From the NCBI GenBank assembly GCA_024958655.1, contig JANWUR010000001.1, forward strand, positions 1 through 64,000: a stretch of DNA of 64,000 nucleotides. The letters run 5' to 3'. Each line of letters begins with the position of its first letter. Positions within the stretch are counted from its first letter, which is position 1. Below are positions 49,110 to 58,781 of this stretch, piece by piece. Below the pieces are notes generated by a model. The model saw only the letters and a list, made by a program, of their open reading frames with translations, searched no databases and was not told the DNA's origin. A program made the position numbers and the translations under genes. This DNA is from Cyanobium sp. FGCU6 (GTDB taxonomy: Bacteria; Cyanobacteriota; Cyanobacteriia; PCC-6307; Cyanobiaceae).

Positions 49110-50018
49110 ATGTCCACGCCCTTCGGCAACGCGATTCCGCTGGTTTCTCTGGTCCCCCTGTCGCTGGGGCGCTGGCTGCTCGAACCCCTGCAGCAGGGAT
49201 TCCTGCTGCGGGCCCTGCTGCTGGGGTCGCTGGTGGCGGTGGTCTGTGCCGTGCTGTCCTGCTACATGACCCTCAAGGGCTGGGCGCTGATGGGCGATGC
49301 CGTCTCCCATGCGGTGTTGCCGGGAGTCGTGCTCGCCTATGCCCTCGGCCTGCCCTACGCCCTCGGGGCTTTCCTCTTCGGGGTGGGCTCTGTGGGCCTG
49401 ATGGGCTGGATCCGCCAGCACACCCGAGTGAAGGAGGACACGGTGATCGGGCTTGTGTTCACCGGATTCTTTGCTCTCGGCCTGGTGCTGATCTCACGCC
49501 TGCCCAGCGGCGTGGACCTCAGCCATATCCTGTTCGGCAACCTCCTGGGCATCACCGATGCCGATGTGGCCCAGACGGTGGCGATCAGCCTGGTGGTGCT
49601 GGTGCTGCTGCTGGTGCGGGGCCGCGACCTCCTGCTGTTCTGCTTCGATCCCGGCCATGCCCGCTCGATCGGCCTGCGCACCGGTCGTCTTCACTACCTG
49701 CTGCTCACCCTGCTGAGCCTGGCGGCGGTGGCAGGGCTGCAGGCCGTGGGCATCCTGCTGGTGGTGGCGATGCTGGTGACCCCGGGAGCAACCGCCTATC
49801 TCCTCAGCGATCGCTTCGGCCCGATGACCCTGCTGGCGGTGCTGTCGGCGGTGCTTGCCACCTTCACCGGTGTCCTGCTCAGCTACTGGCTGGATGCCTC
49901 CACCGCCGGTTGCATCGTGCTGGTGCAGACCGCCCTGTTCCTGTTGGCGGCGGTGCTGGCCCCACGCCACGGCCTGCTCGCCCGCCAGCATCGGCGTGTC
50001 TCCCCTCCGGTCCGATGA
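49110..50018 (+). CDS. Mn/Zn ABC transporter permease (ABC-3 family)
   Basis: 302 aa with about eight hydrophobic helices. Family features are LSCYMTLKGWALMGDAVSHAVLPGVVLAY and, later, LQAVGILLVVAMLVTPGATAYLL, both diagnostic of ABC-3 permeases. It would dimerise in the plasma membrane and pair with the ATPase and lipoprotein encoded upstream. Its stop overlaps the next gene's start (ATGA), so the DUF4336 gene is probably cotranscribed. Confidence 0.94.
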   Translation: MSTPFGNAIPLVSLVPLSLGRWLLEPLQQGFLLRALLLGSLVAVVCAVLSCYMTLKGWALMGDAVSHAVLPGVVLAYALGLPYALGAFLFGVGSVGLMGWIRQHTRVKEDTVIGLVFTGFFALGLVLISRLPSGVDLSHILFGNLLGITDADVAQTVAISLVVLVLLLVRGRDLLLFCFDPGHARSIGLRTGRLHYLLLTLLSLAAVAGLQAVGILLVVAMLVTPGATAYLLSDRFGPMTLLAVLSAVLATFTGVLLSYWLDASTAGCIVLVQTALFLLAAVLAPRHGLLARQHRRVSPPVR

Positions 50019-51214
50019 CCGCCACCGTCACCGCCCCTGCCGATCAGCACTGGCCCTGGTGGCCTCTGCTGCCGCTCTATCCCTATGGACGACGTCCCAC
50101 CCTCGTGCGGGAGCTGGTTCCCGGCCGGATCTGGAGCTTCGAACAGCTGCATGGGGTGTGGTACGTGGCGGTGCCGATCCGCATGACGGTGGTGCAGGTG
50201 GAGGAGGGGCTGATGCTCTATTCCCCGATCCCTCCCACGGGCGAGGTTCTCCAGGCGCTGCACCAACTGGAACGCCAGCATGGTCCGGTGCGCTCGATCG
50301 TGCTGGCCACCTCCTCCGGCCTGGAGCACAAGCTGCCGGTACCTGCGATGGCCCGGGCGTTTCCCTCGGCCACGGTGTGGGTGAGTGATTGTCAGTGGAG
50401 TTTCCCCTTGCGCCTGCCCGGCGCCTGGCTCGGATTCCCCGCCGAGCGCACCAGGGTGCTGGGGCGTGATGGCTATCCCGGTGGCGATCAGCTCCGCTGG
50501 TTTCCCCTTGGGCCTCTGGACCTTGGCCTTGGCACCTTTCTCGAGCTCGCTTGTCTCGATCTGGCTACGGGGTGTCTGTTGGTCATCGATGCGCTTGTAT
50601 CAATTCCAGCGGTACCGCCAGCGGTCTTTGATCTTGACCCAACTCCTTTGTTGTTTCATGCTCGTGAGCGTGGCTCTGAGCTGCTGATTGATACCTCAGC
50701 CAACCGACTCAGGGGCTGGAAACGGATTGTTTTATTCGCCAACTTCTTTCGCCCTGCTTCGGTGAGTATCCCTGCTCTTCCCGAGATCTTCTCCGAAGCC
50801 ATGGCTGCTCGCCATCGGAGCAACCGCAACCACTTTGGCTTCTATCCGTTTCGATGGAGTGCCGATTGGGAGCAGCAGGCGGGTGAGCTTCTCGCCGCCG
50901 GAAATGGGATGAACGGCATCGGAATCGCTCCCGTGCTGGAGCGGCTTGTGTTTCCACGCTCGAAGCGGGCTTATCTCGAATGGCTGCGCCACCTTGGAAG
51001 TCAGGATGGACTCAGCAAGCTGATATCAGCTCACTACGCAGCGCCAGTTGAGGTGTGTGCGCTTACTTTCAAGCAGCTTATAGCTGGAATTGAGCACAGG
51101 TGTTGGGCTTTATCTGAGGGATCGTGGCAAGTTCTTGCCTCGATCGACAATTCGCTGATCCGCCTTGGGATCGTGCCACATCCTTCGTCTGAGGATCATC
51201 CCCCATCTTCATGA
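50015..51214 (+). CDS. DUF4336 family protein
   Basis: 399 aa from the ATG that overlaps the permease stop. DUF4336 proteins of cyanobacteria and algae have a metallo-beta-lactamase-like outline. Here the N-terminal half has HGVWYVAVPIRMTVVQVEEGLMLYSPIPPTGE, then SIVLATSSGLEHKLPVPAMA with the expected His, and FPLGPLDLGLGTFLELA. The usual HxHxDH-type zinc set is not obvious, so activity is uncertain. GC content is high up to about 50540 and drops clearly over the last 225 or so codons, at the left edge of the low-GC island. Function unknown. Confidence 0.75.
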   Translation: MTATVTAPADQHWPWWPLLPLYPYGRRPTLVRELVPGRIWSFEQLHGVWYVAVPIRMTVVQVEEGLMLYSPIPPTGEVLQALHQLERQHGPVRSIVLATSSGLEHKLPVPAMARAFPSATVWVSDCQWSFPLRLPGAWLGFPAERTRVLGRDGYPGGDQLRWFPLGPLDLGLGTFLELACLDLATGCLLVIDALVSIPAVPPAVFDLDPTPLLFHARERGSELLIDTSANRLRGWKRIVLFANFFRPASVSIPALPEIFSEAMAARHRSNRNHFGFYPFRWSADWEQQAGELLAAGNGMNGIGIAPVLERLVFPRSKRAYLEWLRHLGSQDGLSKLISAHYAAPVEVCALTFKQLIAGIEHRCWALSEGSWQVLASIDNSLIRLGIVPHPSSEDHPPSS

Positions 51215-51224
51215 GGTTCTGGCC

Positions 51225-52139
51225 TCAATCCAGCTTCTTGGCAAAGCAACGGCGGAGAATGCATTTTGTTTGAAACACTGTGTTGTCGAATTTCTGTTTC
51301 CAGGCTGGGAGGGGAAGGTCATCCAGTGGCGTACTCGCCCATGGTGTCTGCTTTTTGGCCTGGAGATAACGATCTTTGAGGGGGTGACGACAGCGTGCAT
51401 TCCAGGGCTTTATTGGCCCAGGTCCGGCGAAATGAACGATGGCCGGATTGGCAATGGCCTCAGATTCTGACTCATTCAAGCTCTCTCTGGACAGATCATA
51501 GTCCGCATTGAGTCCAAACAAATGCGGACAGGCATTCCAGCGGTCTTCAAGGGGCAGCCAATCACCCTTGAACACATGATTCAAAATATCCTGGTCCCAA
51601 TGTCTTAAGCGATCGGGATGCTCGATGGCATACTGACGCCCACGCTCAAGCAGGTTGGACTCTCTCCAGCGAGTCAAGTCAGCGACCATAACGCCGGCAT
51701 TGAAATAATCGGGATAGTTGTAGCCATGATCAAGGCAAGATATGCGATGCTCCGGAACTGCTGCAAGGGCTTTTCCTTGAAGATCAAGATTCCACAACGG
51801 CGTCAGACTGGCCGTCACAGTAGTGTCCGAATCAATAAAGAGCACTCGTTCAACCGACTGCGGGAGCAAGCTGGGTAGAAGAAGGCGGAAGTAGGTGGCA
51901 ATTGTTGCATGACCACTGACCGGAAATCCCAGCAGTGGTTCTGCTGAAGCCCGAAGAATGGATAGTGATGGCAGAAGTTGGTGAAGATGGCTGACTGTTG
52001 CTGCCAAAGTAGCTGCATCAACATGATCCACAATGAGAAAAACGCTTAAGCTTGGAGCAGGGTTGTGCTCCCATAAAGACTGGAGCATCGCAACGCAATG
52101 CCGCAAATAGCTTCCGTCAGTAGCGCAGACTATAAACAT
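51225..52139 (-). CDS. Glycosyltransferase family 8 protein
   Basis: 304 aa from the ATG at 52139. GT-A fold retaining transferase of the type that adds galactose or glucose to lipopolysaccharide cores. Seen: N-terminal FIVCATDGSYLRHCVAML, metal-binding DxD in VLFIDSDTTV, YFNAGVMVADLTRWR, and the C-terminal HFAGPGPIKPW that also contacts metal and donor. The in-frame extension to 52241 is Cys-rich and unlike the family. Low GC. Its end lies 10 bp from the convergent DUF4336 gene. Sugar donor and acceptor unknown. Confidence 0.9.
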   Translation of the reverse strand: MFIVCATDGSYLRHCVAMLQSLWEHNPAPSLSVFLIVDHVDAATLAATVSHLHQLLPSLSILRASAEPLLGFPVSGHATIATYFRLLLPSLLPQSVERVLFIDSDTTVTASLTPLWNLDLQGKALAAVPEHRISCLDHGYNYPDYFNAGVMVADLTRWRESNLLERGRQYAIEHPDRLRHWDQDILNHVFKGDWLPLEDRWNACPHLFGLNADYDLSRESLNESESEAIANPAIVHFAGPGPIKPWNARCRHPLKDRYLQAKKQTPWASTPLDDLPLPAWKQKFDNTVFQTKCILRRCFAKKLD

Positions 52140-52182
52140 TAAGCAATACTTGGCACAGTCGCAATCATAACATGTATTCCGC

Positions 52183-53082
52183 TCAGAAGCCTGAGTAACG
52201 AGACATGATGCTTCGCATTTTGCCAGCCACCTTGCGAACAAGGCTCAGTGGACCCCGGAGAAACGGCTTGTAGAAAAAGATTGAGTAGTAGATCTCGTCA
52301 AGGGTGGCTATCCTGTCGCCAAATTCTCTGTGGTGAAGAATTGAAGTGCTGAAGTCTATCGGTTTTGCTTCATAATGAATGTCGCGAAGATAGTCGGCAT
52401 AGGGGCTCATCCCAAGTCGATGGGCAACAATCCCAGCGGCAGTCTGATCATGTCGATGCCCTCGTACTCGCCTGTCACTAGACACTCTGCTGTTGCGATT
52501 CCATGCTATTGCTTGATAGTCTTCCCAGTCCGTGATCGTATCTCTCGTGCCTTTGGCTGTTACGCCATCAGACATGATGCAGTTCCAGTCATGGAGGAAC
52601 TGTTGTGCAATTGAAGACCGAAGATCTAAGCCTAAAACTGAGCATGGTATCTCAGGAATTCTGAGTGCTTGCTCTCGGGTCAATCCATTCTTTGCCAATG
52701 CTTCGTCACTGGACCATTGTCCCATGGTCTGACCATAGTTGTTGTTAAAGAGAATATAACCATGGCTTTCCATGTCCTTGAATACTGGTTCCAGAGATCT
52801 AATCGCAATACATGGGGAGTCAATCCAAAGGATCTGATCATAGCCAAGTTGCCTTGCTGCAAAGAAGCAGTAGGGCTTAAAGCCAAAGGGTGCTGAGAAA
52901 TGCTCAGGGCTGTTTTCTGGATAAATCTCGTTCCAATAAATGAAGTCACCATCAAATCTTACACGCCTAAGGCTCTCTTCCAGTCTTCGCAGGCATGCGG
53001 TGTATGTATCCTTGCCAATTCCTAAGCTGATCACACATTGCCTTCTCCCCTTCGTCTCCTTGCCGATTCTGGTGATTTTCAT
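52183..53082 (-). CDS. Glycosyltransferase-like protein
   Basis: 299 aa. The N-terminal pattern CVISLGIGKDTYTACLRRLEESL and the segment GYDQILWIDSPCIAIRSLEPVF look like a nucleotide-diphospho-sugar transferase of the GT-A type, with WIDSPC at the DxD position, although the second acidic residue is missing. Following GYILFNNNYGQTMGQW and LGLDLRSSIAQQFLHDW are consistent. Low GC, same strand as the GT8 gene 43 bp downstream, so likely one operon for a surface glycan. The activity remains inferred. Confidence 0.65.
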   Translation of the reverse strand: MKITRIGKETKGRRQCVISLGIGKDTYTACLRRLEESLRRVRFDGDFIYWNEIYPENSPEHFSAPFGFKPYCFFAARQLGYDQILWIDSPCIAIRSLEPVFKDMESHGYILFNNNYGQTMGQWSSDEALAKNGLTREQALRIPEIPCSVLGLDLRSSIAQQFLHDWNCIMSDGVTAKGTRDTITDWEDYQAIAWNRNSRVSSDRRVRGHRHDQTAAGIVAHRLGMSPYADYLRDIHYEAKPIDFSTSILHHREFGDRIATLDEIYYSIFFYKPFLRGPLSLVRKVAGKMRSIMSRYSGF

Positions 53083-53693
53083 GGAGTCTGGAACTTGCCT
53101 TGTGTGGATATCTTATGCTGACGGAGCCTGCCTCAGCATGATGAGTGCTGAACCCATTGGGTTAACCAAGATAACTTTGTGGATTCAGATGGTCGAAGAG
53201 CTCTGAGTACAGGATACAGCATCACCTGCGTGACTCGGTGTACACTTAGGGGTTTGCTGAGTCGGTTGCACTTGCGCTGCTTGCCTGGTATCAGCTTGCT
53301 CCTATTCATTAGATCAAAGACCTTGGCTCTCAACGTTCAACGGCTCAGTACAGGCGCAAGAAAGATCACCCAGATCTCGAGGATAGATCGTTAAAAACTA
53401 CTTTTAAAGCGACTCGTCATGATGGTGTCTCAGCCGACAGAAAAATTGGTGGGATTAGACACAGCGTATGTTCTCACCTGCTCGCGCTTCTAGACCACCC
53501 TAGCCTGAATGGCTTTGGATTTGCATGGCTGATCATCTCACCACTAGTGAAGTCTCAAGCCGCAGTTAACTTCTAGTTGAAAGAACAACAATGGCAAATC
53601 CTAACAACCTTTCGTGCCGATCCAAGAGTTCGTTCCTGGCGATGAAGCTAGGTTTGACCAGTTGGTTTGGATCGTGCATGGTCGTTTCACGCA
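53083..53693. other. 611-bp low-GC region without a clear gene
   Basis: No frame with family features on either strand. Short open frames (66-88 codons) are unconvincing. The base composition matches the island, not the core genome. It should contain the promoter of the glycosyltransferase pair. It may be a decayed gene; I found no recognisable remnant. Confidence 0.5.
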
Positions 53694-54830
53694 CTACAGG
53701 CTTGGTGGCGAGTTGTTCTCTTGCTTGGTTTCTGGGGCTTCTGCTTGTGGCGGCGCCGTGAGAGCAGTCAAGTCAAACGGGAGGGAAGCCCGGATGGCGT
53801 CCTGGATCTCCTGCGGCTCCTCATAGCCGTAGGTTGCAAAGATATTGACGCCCTTGGCCGTACACTTGGCGCACAGTTCACTGGACACCCGTCGTTTCTG
53901 CATGGTGGTGTAACTATCCTCGAGGTAGTTCCCCAGACGTGGCGATGAAGGAGATTCGACGCAGCACACAGAGTAATTACCATCCATATCCAGAGTCACC
54001 TGGGAATCGCGCATGAAACAACGCTGCGAGCGATGGTCGCCAATGGCTTTACTGACCATCTGAGGAGAATATTCAATATAGTCAAATCCATCGGGCACCC
54101 CTTCAAGACCTTCGAACATTCGCTCGATCGGCATGTAATAGGCGTGATAGGGCGTGAACTTGAGTCCCAGCTTGTCGCAGAAGTGTTTGAACAGGTGAAC
54201 TTCATGCTTGTTGTCTCGATGCACCAGGTAGCGAACATCAATATCCTTGTAGCTGGGCCAGTCCGAGAGGGTTTCTGAGATCCGGATCAGATTGGCCAAC
54301 ACGGGTTCAATTCTTCCACCACGGTGGTTGATGGCATAGACTTTCTGGGTGAAGCCTGAAACGGTGATCGTGAAATTCCACAGTGGAAATGGCTTCAGCT
54401 TTGTCCAGTCGTAGTTGTGATTAAGGTTGGAAGAAATGCCACAGGGGATGCCATGTTTGACGGAAATCGCAATTATCTCATCAAGTCTTGAATGCAGAGT
54501 TGGCTCTGTCCAGTTGTAGAGTCCGATCCTTAGATTTCCACCCGTATCGTTCTTTGCTTTGATGCAGATCTGTTCAAACAGCTCAAGATCCATCTCCCGC
54601 AGCCGCTGGCCGATGCTGTTGGTAAATTCCGGCATGCCAACGGGACAGGCAGTACAGCGAAGATTGCAGCCGCTGACTACATCAATCCAGTATTCCACCG
54701 GCTTTGCTTTCTTCTCGGGAGGGTCCGGTTGAATGCCGATCAGCCGCTTGATCCCATGTTTCAGTGGGACAGGAACGGCTTTCTTGAGTGTCGTGGTGAA
54801 GGAGGCGCTACCGTTTGAATGCAGGTTCAT
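53694..54830 (-). CDS. Radical SAM protein with SPASM-like C-terminus
   Basis: 378 aa from the ATG at 54830. Radical SAM cluster motif CNLRCTACPVG (CxxxCxxC) about 55 residues in, preceded by PVEYWIDVVSG. Near the C-terminus RCFMRDSQVTLDMDGNYSVCC and SSELCAKCTAKG supply the Cys set expected for an auxiliary cluster of the SPASM kind. Such enzymes modify peptides, sugars or other substrates by radical chemistry in the cytoplasm. It is in a low-GC island beside two glycosyltransferases, so a role in surface glycan modification is plausible. No precursor peptide is visible nearby. The tail is Pro/Gln/Glu-rich. A 5' extension to 54914 is possible. Confidence 0.82.
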   Translation of the reverse strand: MNLHSNGSASFTTTLKKAVPVPLKHGIKRLIGIQPDPPEKKAKPVEYWIDVVSGCNLRCTACPVGMPEFTNSIGQRLREMDLELFEQICIKAKNDTGGNLRIGLYNWTEPTLHSRLDEIIAISVKHGIPCGISSNLNHNYDWTKLKPFPLWNFTITVSGFTQKVYAINHRGGRIEPVLANLIRISETLSDWPSYKDIDVRYLVHRDNKHEVHLFKHFCDKLGLKFTPYHAYYMPIERMFEGLEGVPDGFDYIEYSPQMVSKAIGDHRSQRCFMRDSQVTLDMDGNYSVCCVESPSSPRLGNYLEDSYTTMQKRRVSSELCAKCTAKGVNIFATYGYEEPQEIQDAIRASLPFDLTALTAPPQAEAPETKQENNSPPSL

Positions 54831-55021
54831 ACGAAGGGCGGGGCTAGTTGGTTGGCGTGATCGTTTGCCAATCCTAAGGCAAAAGTCCAGAGCCAGTGTG
54901 GCCAAGGACTCCACGGGAGCTCCAGGCGAAAGACAGGCCTAAGCTCTTGGTGATTTCAGCAAAGTTGAACGTATCTCGTGGCAAGCATAAAGATATATCT
55001 ACCCCACGTTGGGTCTTCAGA

Positions 55022-55378
55022 TCAGAGACGCAGTTCCCCAGGGTCTTCTCCGAGATGGACGGGATCACCACTTCCAAGCATGGCGTCCTCCAACTCCATC
55101 CGCTGCTCCATCTGGCGCAGAAAATAGCCCGTCATCATGGCGGAGGCGAGCAGGCCGGCCAGGTTCTCGCGGCTGGTCTGGATCTTCACTTCAAACTGCT
55201 CACCGGGAAGCATGCCCAGCAGCCCGTTGACGTTGTGGCGGATGATGTCCTGGATCTCGCCGCTGGCGGAGCGGGCCACCCGCTGGAGGACATCGGGCGA
55301 CTGCTCCTGGAGATACTGGATCAGGGAGTTGCCGCTGATCGCCTCGTTGTCGCTGGTCAGGAACTCCGGATTGAACAT
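55022..55378 (-). CDS. DUF760 family protein
   Basis: 118 aa from the ATG at 55378. The core NSLIQYLQEQSPDVLQRVARSAS, EIQDIIRHNVNGLLGMLPGEQFEV and LAGLLASAMMTGYFLRQMEQRMELE is strongly conserved in cyanobacteria and plastids. In plants a DUF760 protein has been tied to chloroplast protein turnover, but the bacterial role is open. It marks the return from the low-GC island to core genome. lepB lies 77 bp upstream on the same strand. Confidence 0.88.
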   Translation of the reverse strand: MFNPEFLTSDNEAISGNSLIQYLQEQSPDVLQRVARSASGEIQDIIRHNVNGLLGMLPGEQFEVKIQTSRENLAGLLASAMMTGYFLRQMEQRMELEDAMLGSGDPVHLGEDPGELRL

Positions 55379-55455
55379 GCGCCTCCTGCACATCCCAGGA
55401 TCCGGGCCTGGCTGACCACGGACTGGCGTGAACACTACCGCAGCTCTTCAGCCGC

Positions 55456-56037
55456 TCACAGGCCTGCGACCGGTTGGGAGAACCGAATCGGGCCGAACCG
55501 CTGCAGGGGCCAGTAGCGCCAGAACGCCCTGCCGATCACCTCGGTCTCCGGCAGGGGGCCCCAGAGATGGGAATCGAGGCTGGCGTTGCGGTTGTCGCCC
55601 AGGACCAGCAGATGGTGGGCGGGAACGGTGACGGGTCCGAAGTCGTAGTCCATCGGGGCGCCGGCCCAGTCAGGGTCTGCCACCTCGCCGTTCCGCAGGA
55701 GCCGGCCGCCGCTCACCTCCACGCTGTCGCCGGCGACGGCCACCACGCGCTTGATCAGGGCGGCATCCGGGTCGTAGCCGGCCGCCTGCAGGGCCGGCGG
55801 CGGGTGAAACACCACGACGGCGCCAGGGGCCTGGGGCCGGTGCAGGCGGCGACTGACCTTCTCCACCAGCACCCGGTCCTGGAGCTGGAGGGTGGGGAGC
55901 ATCGAGCCGGAGGGGATCCAGCGGGGCTCCAGCACCAGCCAGCGCAGCACCAGGGCCAGCAGCACCCAGGCCAGCAGCGAGAGCAACGATCGGCCCCATT
56001 CCCGGTTGGGCGGGGCCAGGGGTTCGGACGGAGCCAT
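55456..56037 (-). CDS. lepB: Signal peptidase I
   Basis: 193 aa from the ATG at 56037. One N-terminal membrane helix (LLSLLAWVLLALVLRWLVL), the catalytic Ser box WIPSGSMLPTLQ, the catalytic Lys box LIKRVVAVAGDSVEV, and the later LVLGDNRNASLDSHLWGPLP. It cleaves Sec and Tat signal peptides at the membrane. Divergent from menD with 52 bp between starts. The large upstream frame extension overlaps menD and is false. Confidence 0.95.
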   Translation of the reverse strand: MAPSEPLAPPNREWGRSLLSLLAWVLLALVLRWLVLEPRWIPSGSMLPTLQLQDRVLVEKVSRRLHRPQAPGAVVVFHPPPALQAAGYDPDAALIKRVVAVAGDSVEVSGGRLLRNGEVADPDWAGAPMDYDFGPVTVPAHHLLVLGDNRNASLDSHLWGPLPETEVIGRAFWRYWPLQRFGPIRFSQPVAGL

Positions 56038-56089
56038 GGGCCGATCGTCTCGCAGGATGGGCCCACCATCCTGAACAGGGACCGCTGCG

Positions 56090-57889
56090 ATGGCGATGGG
56101 TGCCCAGCCCGCCGACAGCCGCTCCGGGGTCGCGGCGGCTCTGGAGCTGCTGGCTGCCCTGCAGCGTGGAGGCCTGAGCCAGGTGATCGTCTGCCCCGGC
56201 AGCCGCTCGGCCCCACTGGCTGCGGCCGCCGGCCTGCTGGAGGGGCCTGGCCTGCGGTTGCATACCGCCCTCGACGAGCGTTCGGCCGCCTTCTTCGCCC
56301 TCGGGCTTGGGCGTGCCCTCGGCCTGCCGGCGGCGGTGATCACCACCTCCGGCAGTGCCGTGGCCCATCTGCTGCCGGCGGCCGTGGAGGCCGACACCGG
56401 CACCATTCCCCTGCTGCTGCTGACGGCCGACCGTCCCGACCGTCTCAAGGGCTGCGGTGCCAACCAGAGCGTGAACCAGGAGGACTTCCTGCGGGCGAGC
56501 TGCCGCTGGCTGGGCCAGGGGGACGGGCGTGGTCTGGCCAGGATGGGCTCCGGAGACCTTGCCGAGCTGGCGGCCCTGGCGCTGAGCCACTGCCTCGGCG
56601 ATGGCGGCCTGGCTCCACCGGGGCCCGTCCACCTCAATCTGCCCTTCGAGGACCCTCTCCACCCGGAGGGGCCTGAGTTGCTGGCCCTGGCGGCCGGCGT
56701 GCGTGAGCGGCACCTGGGTGCTGCTCCCGTCCCCGGCGCACGACCCCCCGGATCGCCCCTCCCTCTGCCGGAGTCCGCCCGGCTGGATCCGGACCTTCCG
56801 GGGGTGGTGGTGGCCGGACCCTGGCGCGGGCGGCCCCAGAGCTGGCCGGCCTTCGCCGAGGCCCTGCGGGAGTGGCAACGCCGCACGGGCTGGCCCGTGC
56901 TGGCCGATGCCCTGTCCGGACTTCGGGGCCAGCCCGGGCTCGACTCGCTTGCCGGCTACGACCTGATCCTCGAGTCGCCACCGCCGCAGCTGGCGGCCCC
57001 GCAGGTGCTGCGGCTGGGCAGCCTGCCCGCCAGCCGGCGTCTGCAGGCCTGGCTGGAAGGATGTGCGGGCCCCCAGGTGCTGGTAAGCGAGGCCGATCCC
57101 CGCCCGCTGGACCCCCTCGGCCGCGTGAGGGCCCAGTGGAGCGGCGGTCTGGCGCTCTGGCGGCAGGCGATGGCTGCGCCACCGGGCCAGCCCGCCGCCG
57201 GGTCCCTGGCATACGCGGATCAGTGGCAGGCCGCCGAGACCCGCGTGCAGGCCCTGCTCGATGGCCCGGAAGCCGCGCCGGCGGGAGCCCTGTTCGAGGA
57301 GCCCTTCCTTGCGCGCCGTCTCTCCCGGATGCTCCCCCCCGGGCTGCCGCTGATGCTCGCCAACAGCAGCCCGGTGCGCGACTGGGAAAGCTTCGCGGCG
57401 GCGGATGCCCCTGCTCGGCCCGTGTTCAGCTTCCGCGGAGCCTCCGGCATCGACGGCACCCTCTCGATCGCCGCCGGGCTGGCGGAGGCCCTCGGACATG
57501 TGGTGCTGATCACCGGCGACCTGGCCCTGCTCCACGACGCCAATGGCTGGCTGTGGCTGCCGCGGCTGGCGGGGCGGCTCACGGTGCTGGTGATCGCCAA
57601 CGGCGGCGGCGGCATCTTCGAGCAGCTGCCGATCCGCACCGATCCCCCGGCCGCCCTGGATTTCGAGCGGCTGTTCGCCATGCCCCAGCCGGTCTCCCCC
57701 CTGGCGCTGGCGGCGGTGCACGGGGTGGCGGGACGCCGGGTGGCGCGGCCCGCGGATCTGGAGGCCGATCTGGCCTGGGCCCTGGGCCAGTCCTGCGCCC
57801 TGCTGGAGCTGCCCAGCAACCGGACGGCGGATGCCGAGCGTCGCCGGCGGCTGCGCACAATGGCCGCACGCGAGTGCGCCCTGCCATGA
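56090..57889 (+). CDS. menD: SEPHCHC synthase MenD
   Basis: 599 aa. Thiamine diphosphate enzyme, 2-succinyl-5-enolpyruvyl-6-hydroxy-3-cyclohexene-1-carboxylate synthase, on the route to phylloquinone (vitamin K1, the photosystem I cofactor). Seen: [27 protein letters not shown] (ThDP Glu), [39 protein letters not shown], and C-terminal [15 protein letters not shown] plus [13 protein letters not shown] with the Mg-binding Asp/Asn. The menB start overlaps its stop (ATGA). Confidence 0.95.
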   Translation: MAMGAQPADSRSGVAAALELLAALQRGGLSQVIVCPGSRSAPLAAAAGLLEGPGLRLHTALDERSAAFFALGLGRALGLPAAVITTSGSAVAHLLPAAVEADTGTIPLLLLTADRPDRLKGCGANQSVNQEDFLRASCRWLGQGDGRGLARMGSGDLAELAALALSHCLGDGGLAPPGPVHLNLPFEDPLHPEGPELLALAAGVRERHLGAAPVPGARPPGSPLPLPESARLDPDLPGVVVAGPWRGRPQSWPAFAEALREWQRRTGWPVLADALSGLRGQPGLDSLAGYDLILESPPPQLAAPQVLRLGSLPASRRLQAWLEGCAGPQVLVSEADPRPLDPLGRVRAQWSGGLALWRQAMAAPPGQPAAGSLAYADQWQAAETRVQALLDGPEAAPAGALFEEPFLARRLSRMLPPGLPLMLANSSPVRDWESFAAADAPARPVFSFRGASGIDGTLSIAAGLAEALGHVVLITGDLALLHDANGWLWLPRLAGRLTVLVIANGGGGIFEQLPIRTDPPAALDFERLFAMPQPVSPLALAAVHGVAGRRVARPADLEADLAWALGQSCALLELPSNRTADAERRRRLRTMAARECALP

Positions 57890-58746
57890 GCCCCTCCTCC
57901 GCCCCGCCGGTTCCGGTCGACTGGCGCCCCGTCGGCCGCTACGACGACATCCGCTTCGAGACCAGCGCCGAGGGGATCGCCCGGATCACGATCGACCGTC
58001 CGGAGAAGCGCAACGCCTTCCGGCCCCGCACGGTGCAGGAGCTCTGCGATGCCTTCACGCGGGTGCGGGAGGATCCGACGATCGGGGTGGTGCTGTTCAC
58101 CGGCGCCGGTCCCGCGCCCGACGGCGGCTGGGCGTTCTGCGCAGGCGGCGACCAGAGCGTTCGCGGCGATGGCGGCTACCTGGATGACGACGGGCTGCCC
58201 CGGCTCAACGTTCTCGATCTTCAGCGGATCATCCGCAGCCTGCCCAAGGTGGTGATCGCCCTGGTGGCGGGCTACGCCATCGGCGGCGGCCAGGTGCTGC
58301 ACCTGCTCTGCGACCTCAGCCTGGCGGCGGAGAATGCCGTGTTCGGCCAGACCGGGCCACGGGTGGGGAGTTTCGATGGCGGCTTCGGCGCCGGGTACCT
58401 GGCCCGGGTGGTGGGCCAGCGAAAGGCACGCGAAATCTGGTTTCTCTGCCGCCGCTACTCCGCCCAGGAGGCCCTGGCGATGGGCCTGGTGAACCGGGTG
58501 GTGCCCCTGGAGCAGCTCCAGGAGGAAGGGGTGGCCTGGGCGCGGGAGGTGCTGCGCCACAGCCCCACCGCCATCCGTTGCCTGAAGGCGGCTTTCAACG
58601 CCGAAACCGACGGGCTGGCCGGGCTCCAGGAACTCGCGGGACAGGCGACCCACCTCTTCTATCGGACCGCGGAGGGGCAGGAGGGCCGCAACGCCTTCCT
58701 GGAAAAGCGGGAGCCCGACTTCCGGGAGAGCCCCTGGCTACCCTGA
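57886..58746 (+). CDS. menB: 1,4-dihydroxy-2-naphthoyl-CoA synthase
   Basis: 286 aa from an ATG overlapping the menD stop. Crotonase fold. It closes the naphthoate ring in phylloquinone synthesis. Typical features: [35 protein letters not shown] (CoA and oxyanion region), [21 protein letters not shown], and the MenB-type [18 protein letters not shown]. Coupled to menD, so the two pathway steps are made together. Confidence 0.97.
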   Translation: MSPSSAPPVPVDWRPVGRYDDIRFETSAEGIARITIDRPEKRNAFRPRTVQELCDAFTRVREDPTIGVVLFTGAGPAPDGGWAFCAGGDQSVRGDGGYLDDDGLPRLNVLDLQRIIRSLPKVVIALVAGYAIGGGQVLHLLCDLSLAAENAVFGQTGPRVGSFDGGFGAGYLARVVGQRKAREIWFLCRRYSAQEALAMGLVNRVVPLEQLQEEGVAWAREVLRHSPTAIRCLKAAFNAETDGLAGLQELAGQATHLFYRTAEGQEGRNAFLEKREPDFRESPWLP

Positions 58747-58781
58747 CGGGAGTGCTGCAGCCGTTTCCACTCGCCATCGCC

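Noticed and set aside
53591-53761. 56-codon frame starting ATG at 53591 with a hydrophobic end
   Set aside because: Overlaps the radical SAM gene tail antisense by 68 bp and has no recognised family; could be considered as a peptide candidate but evidence is thin.
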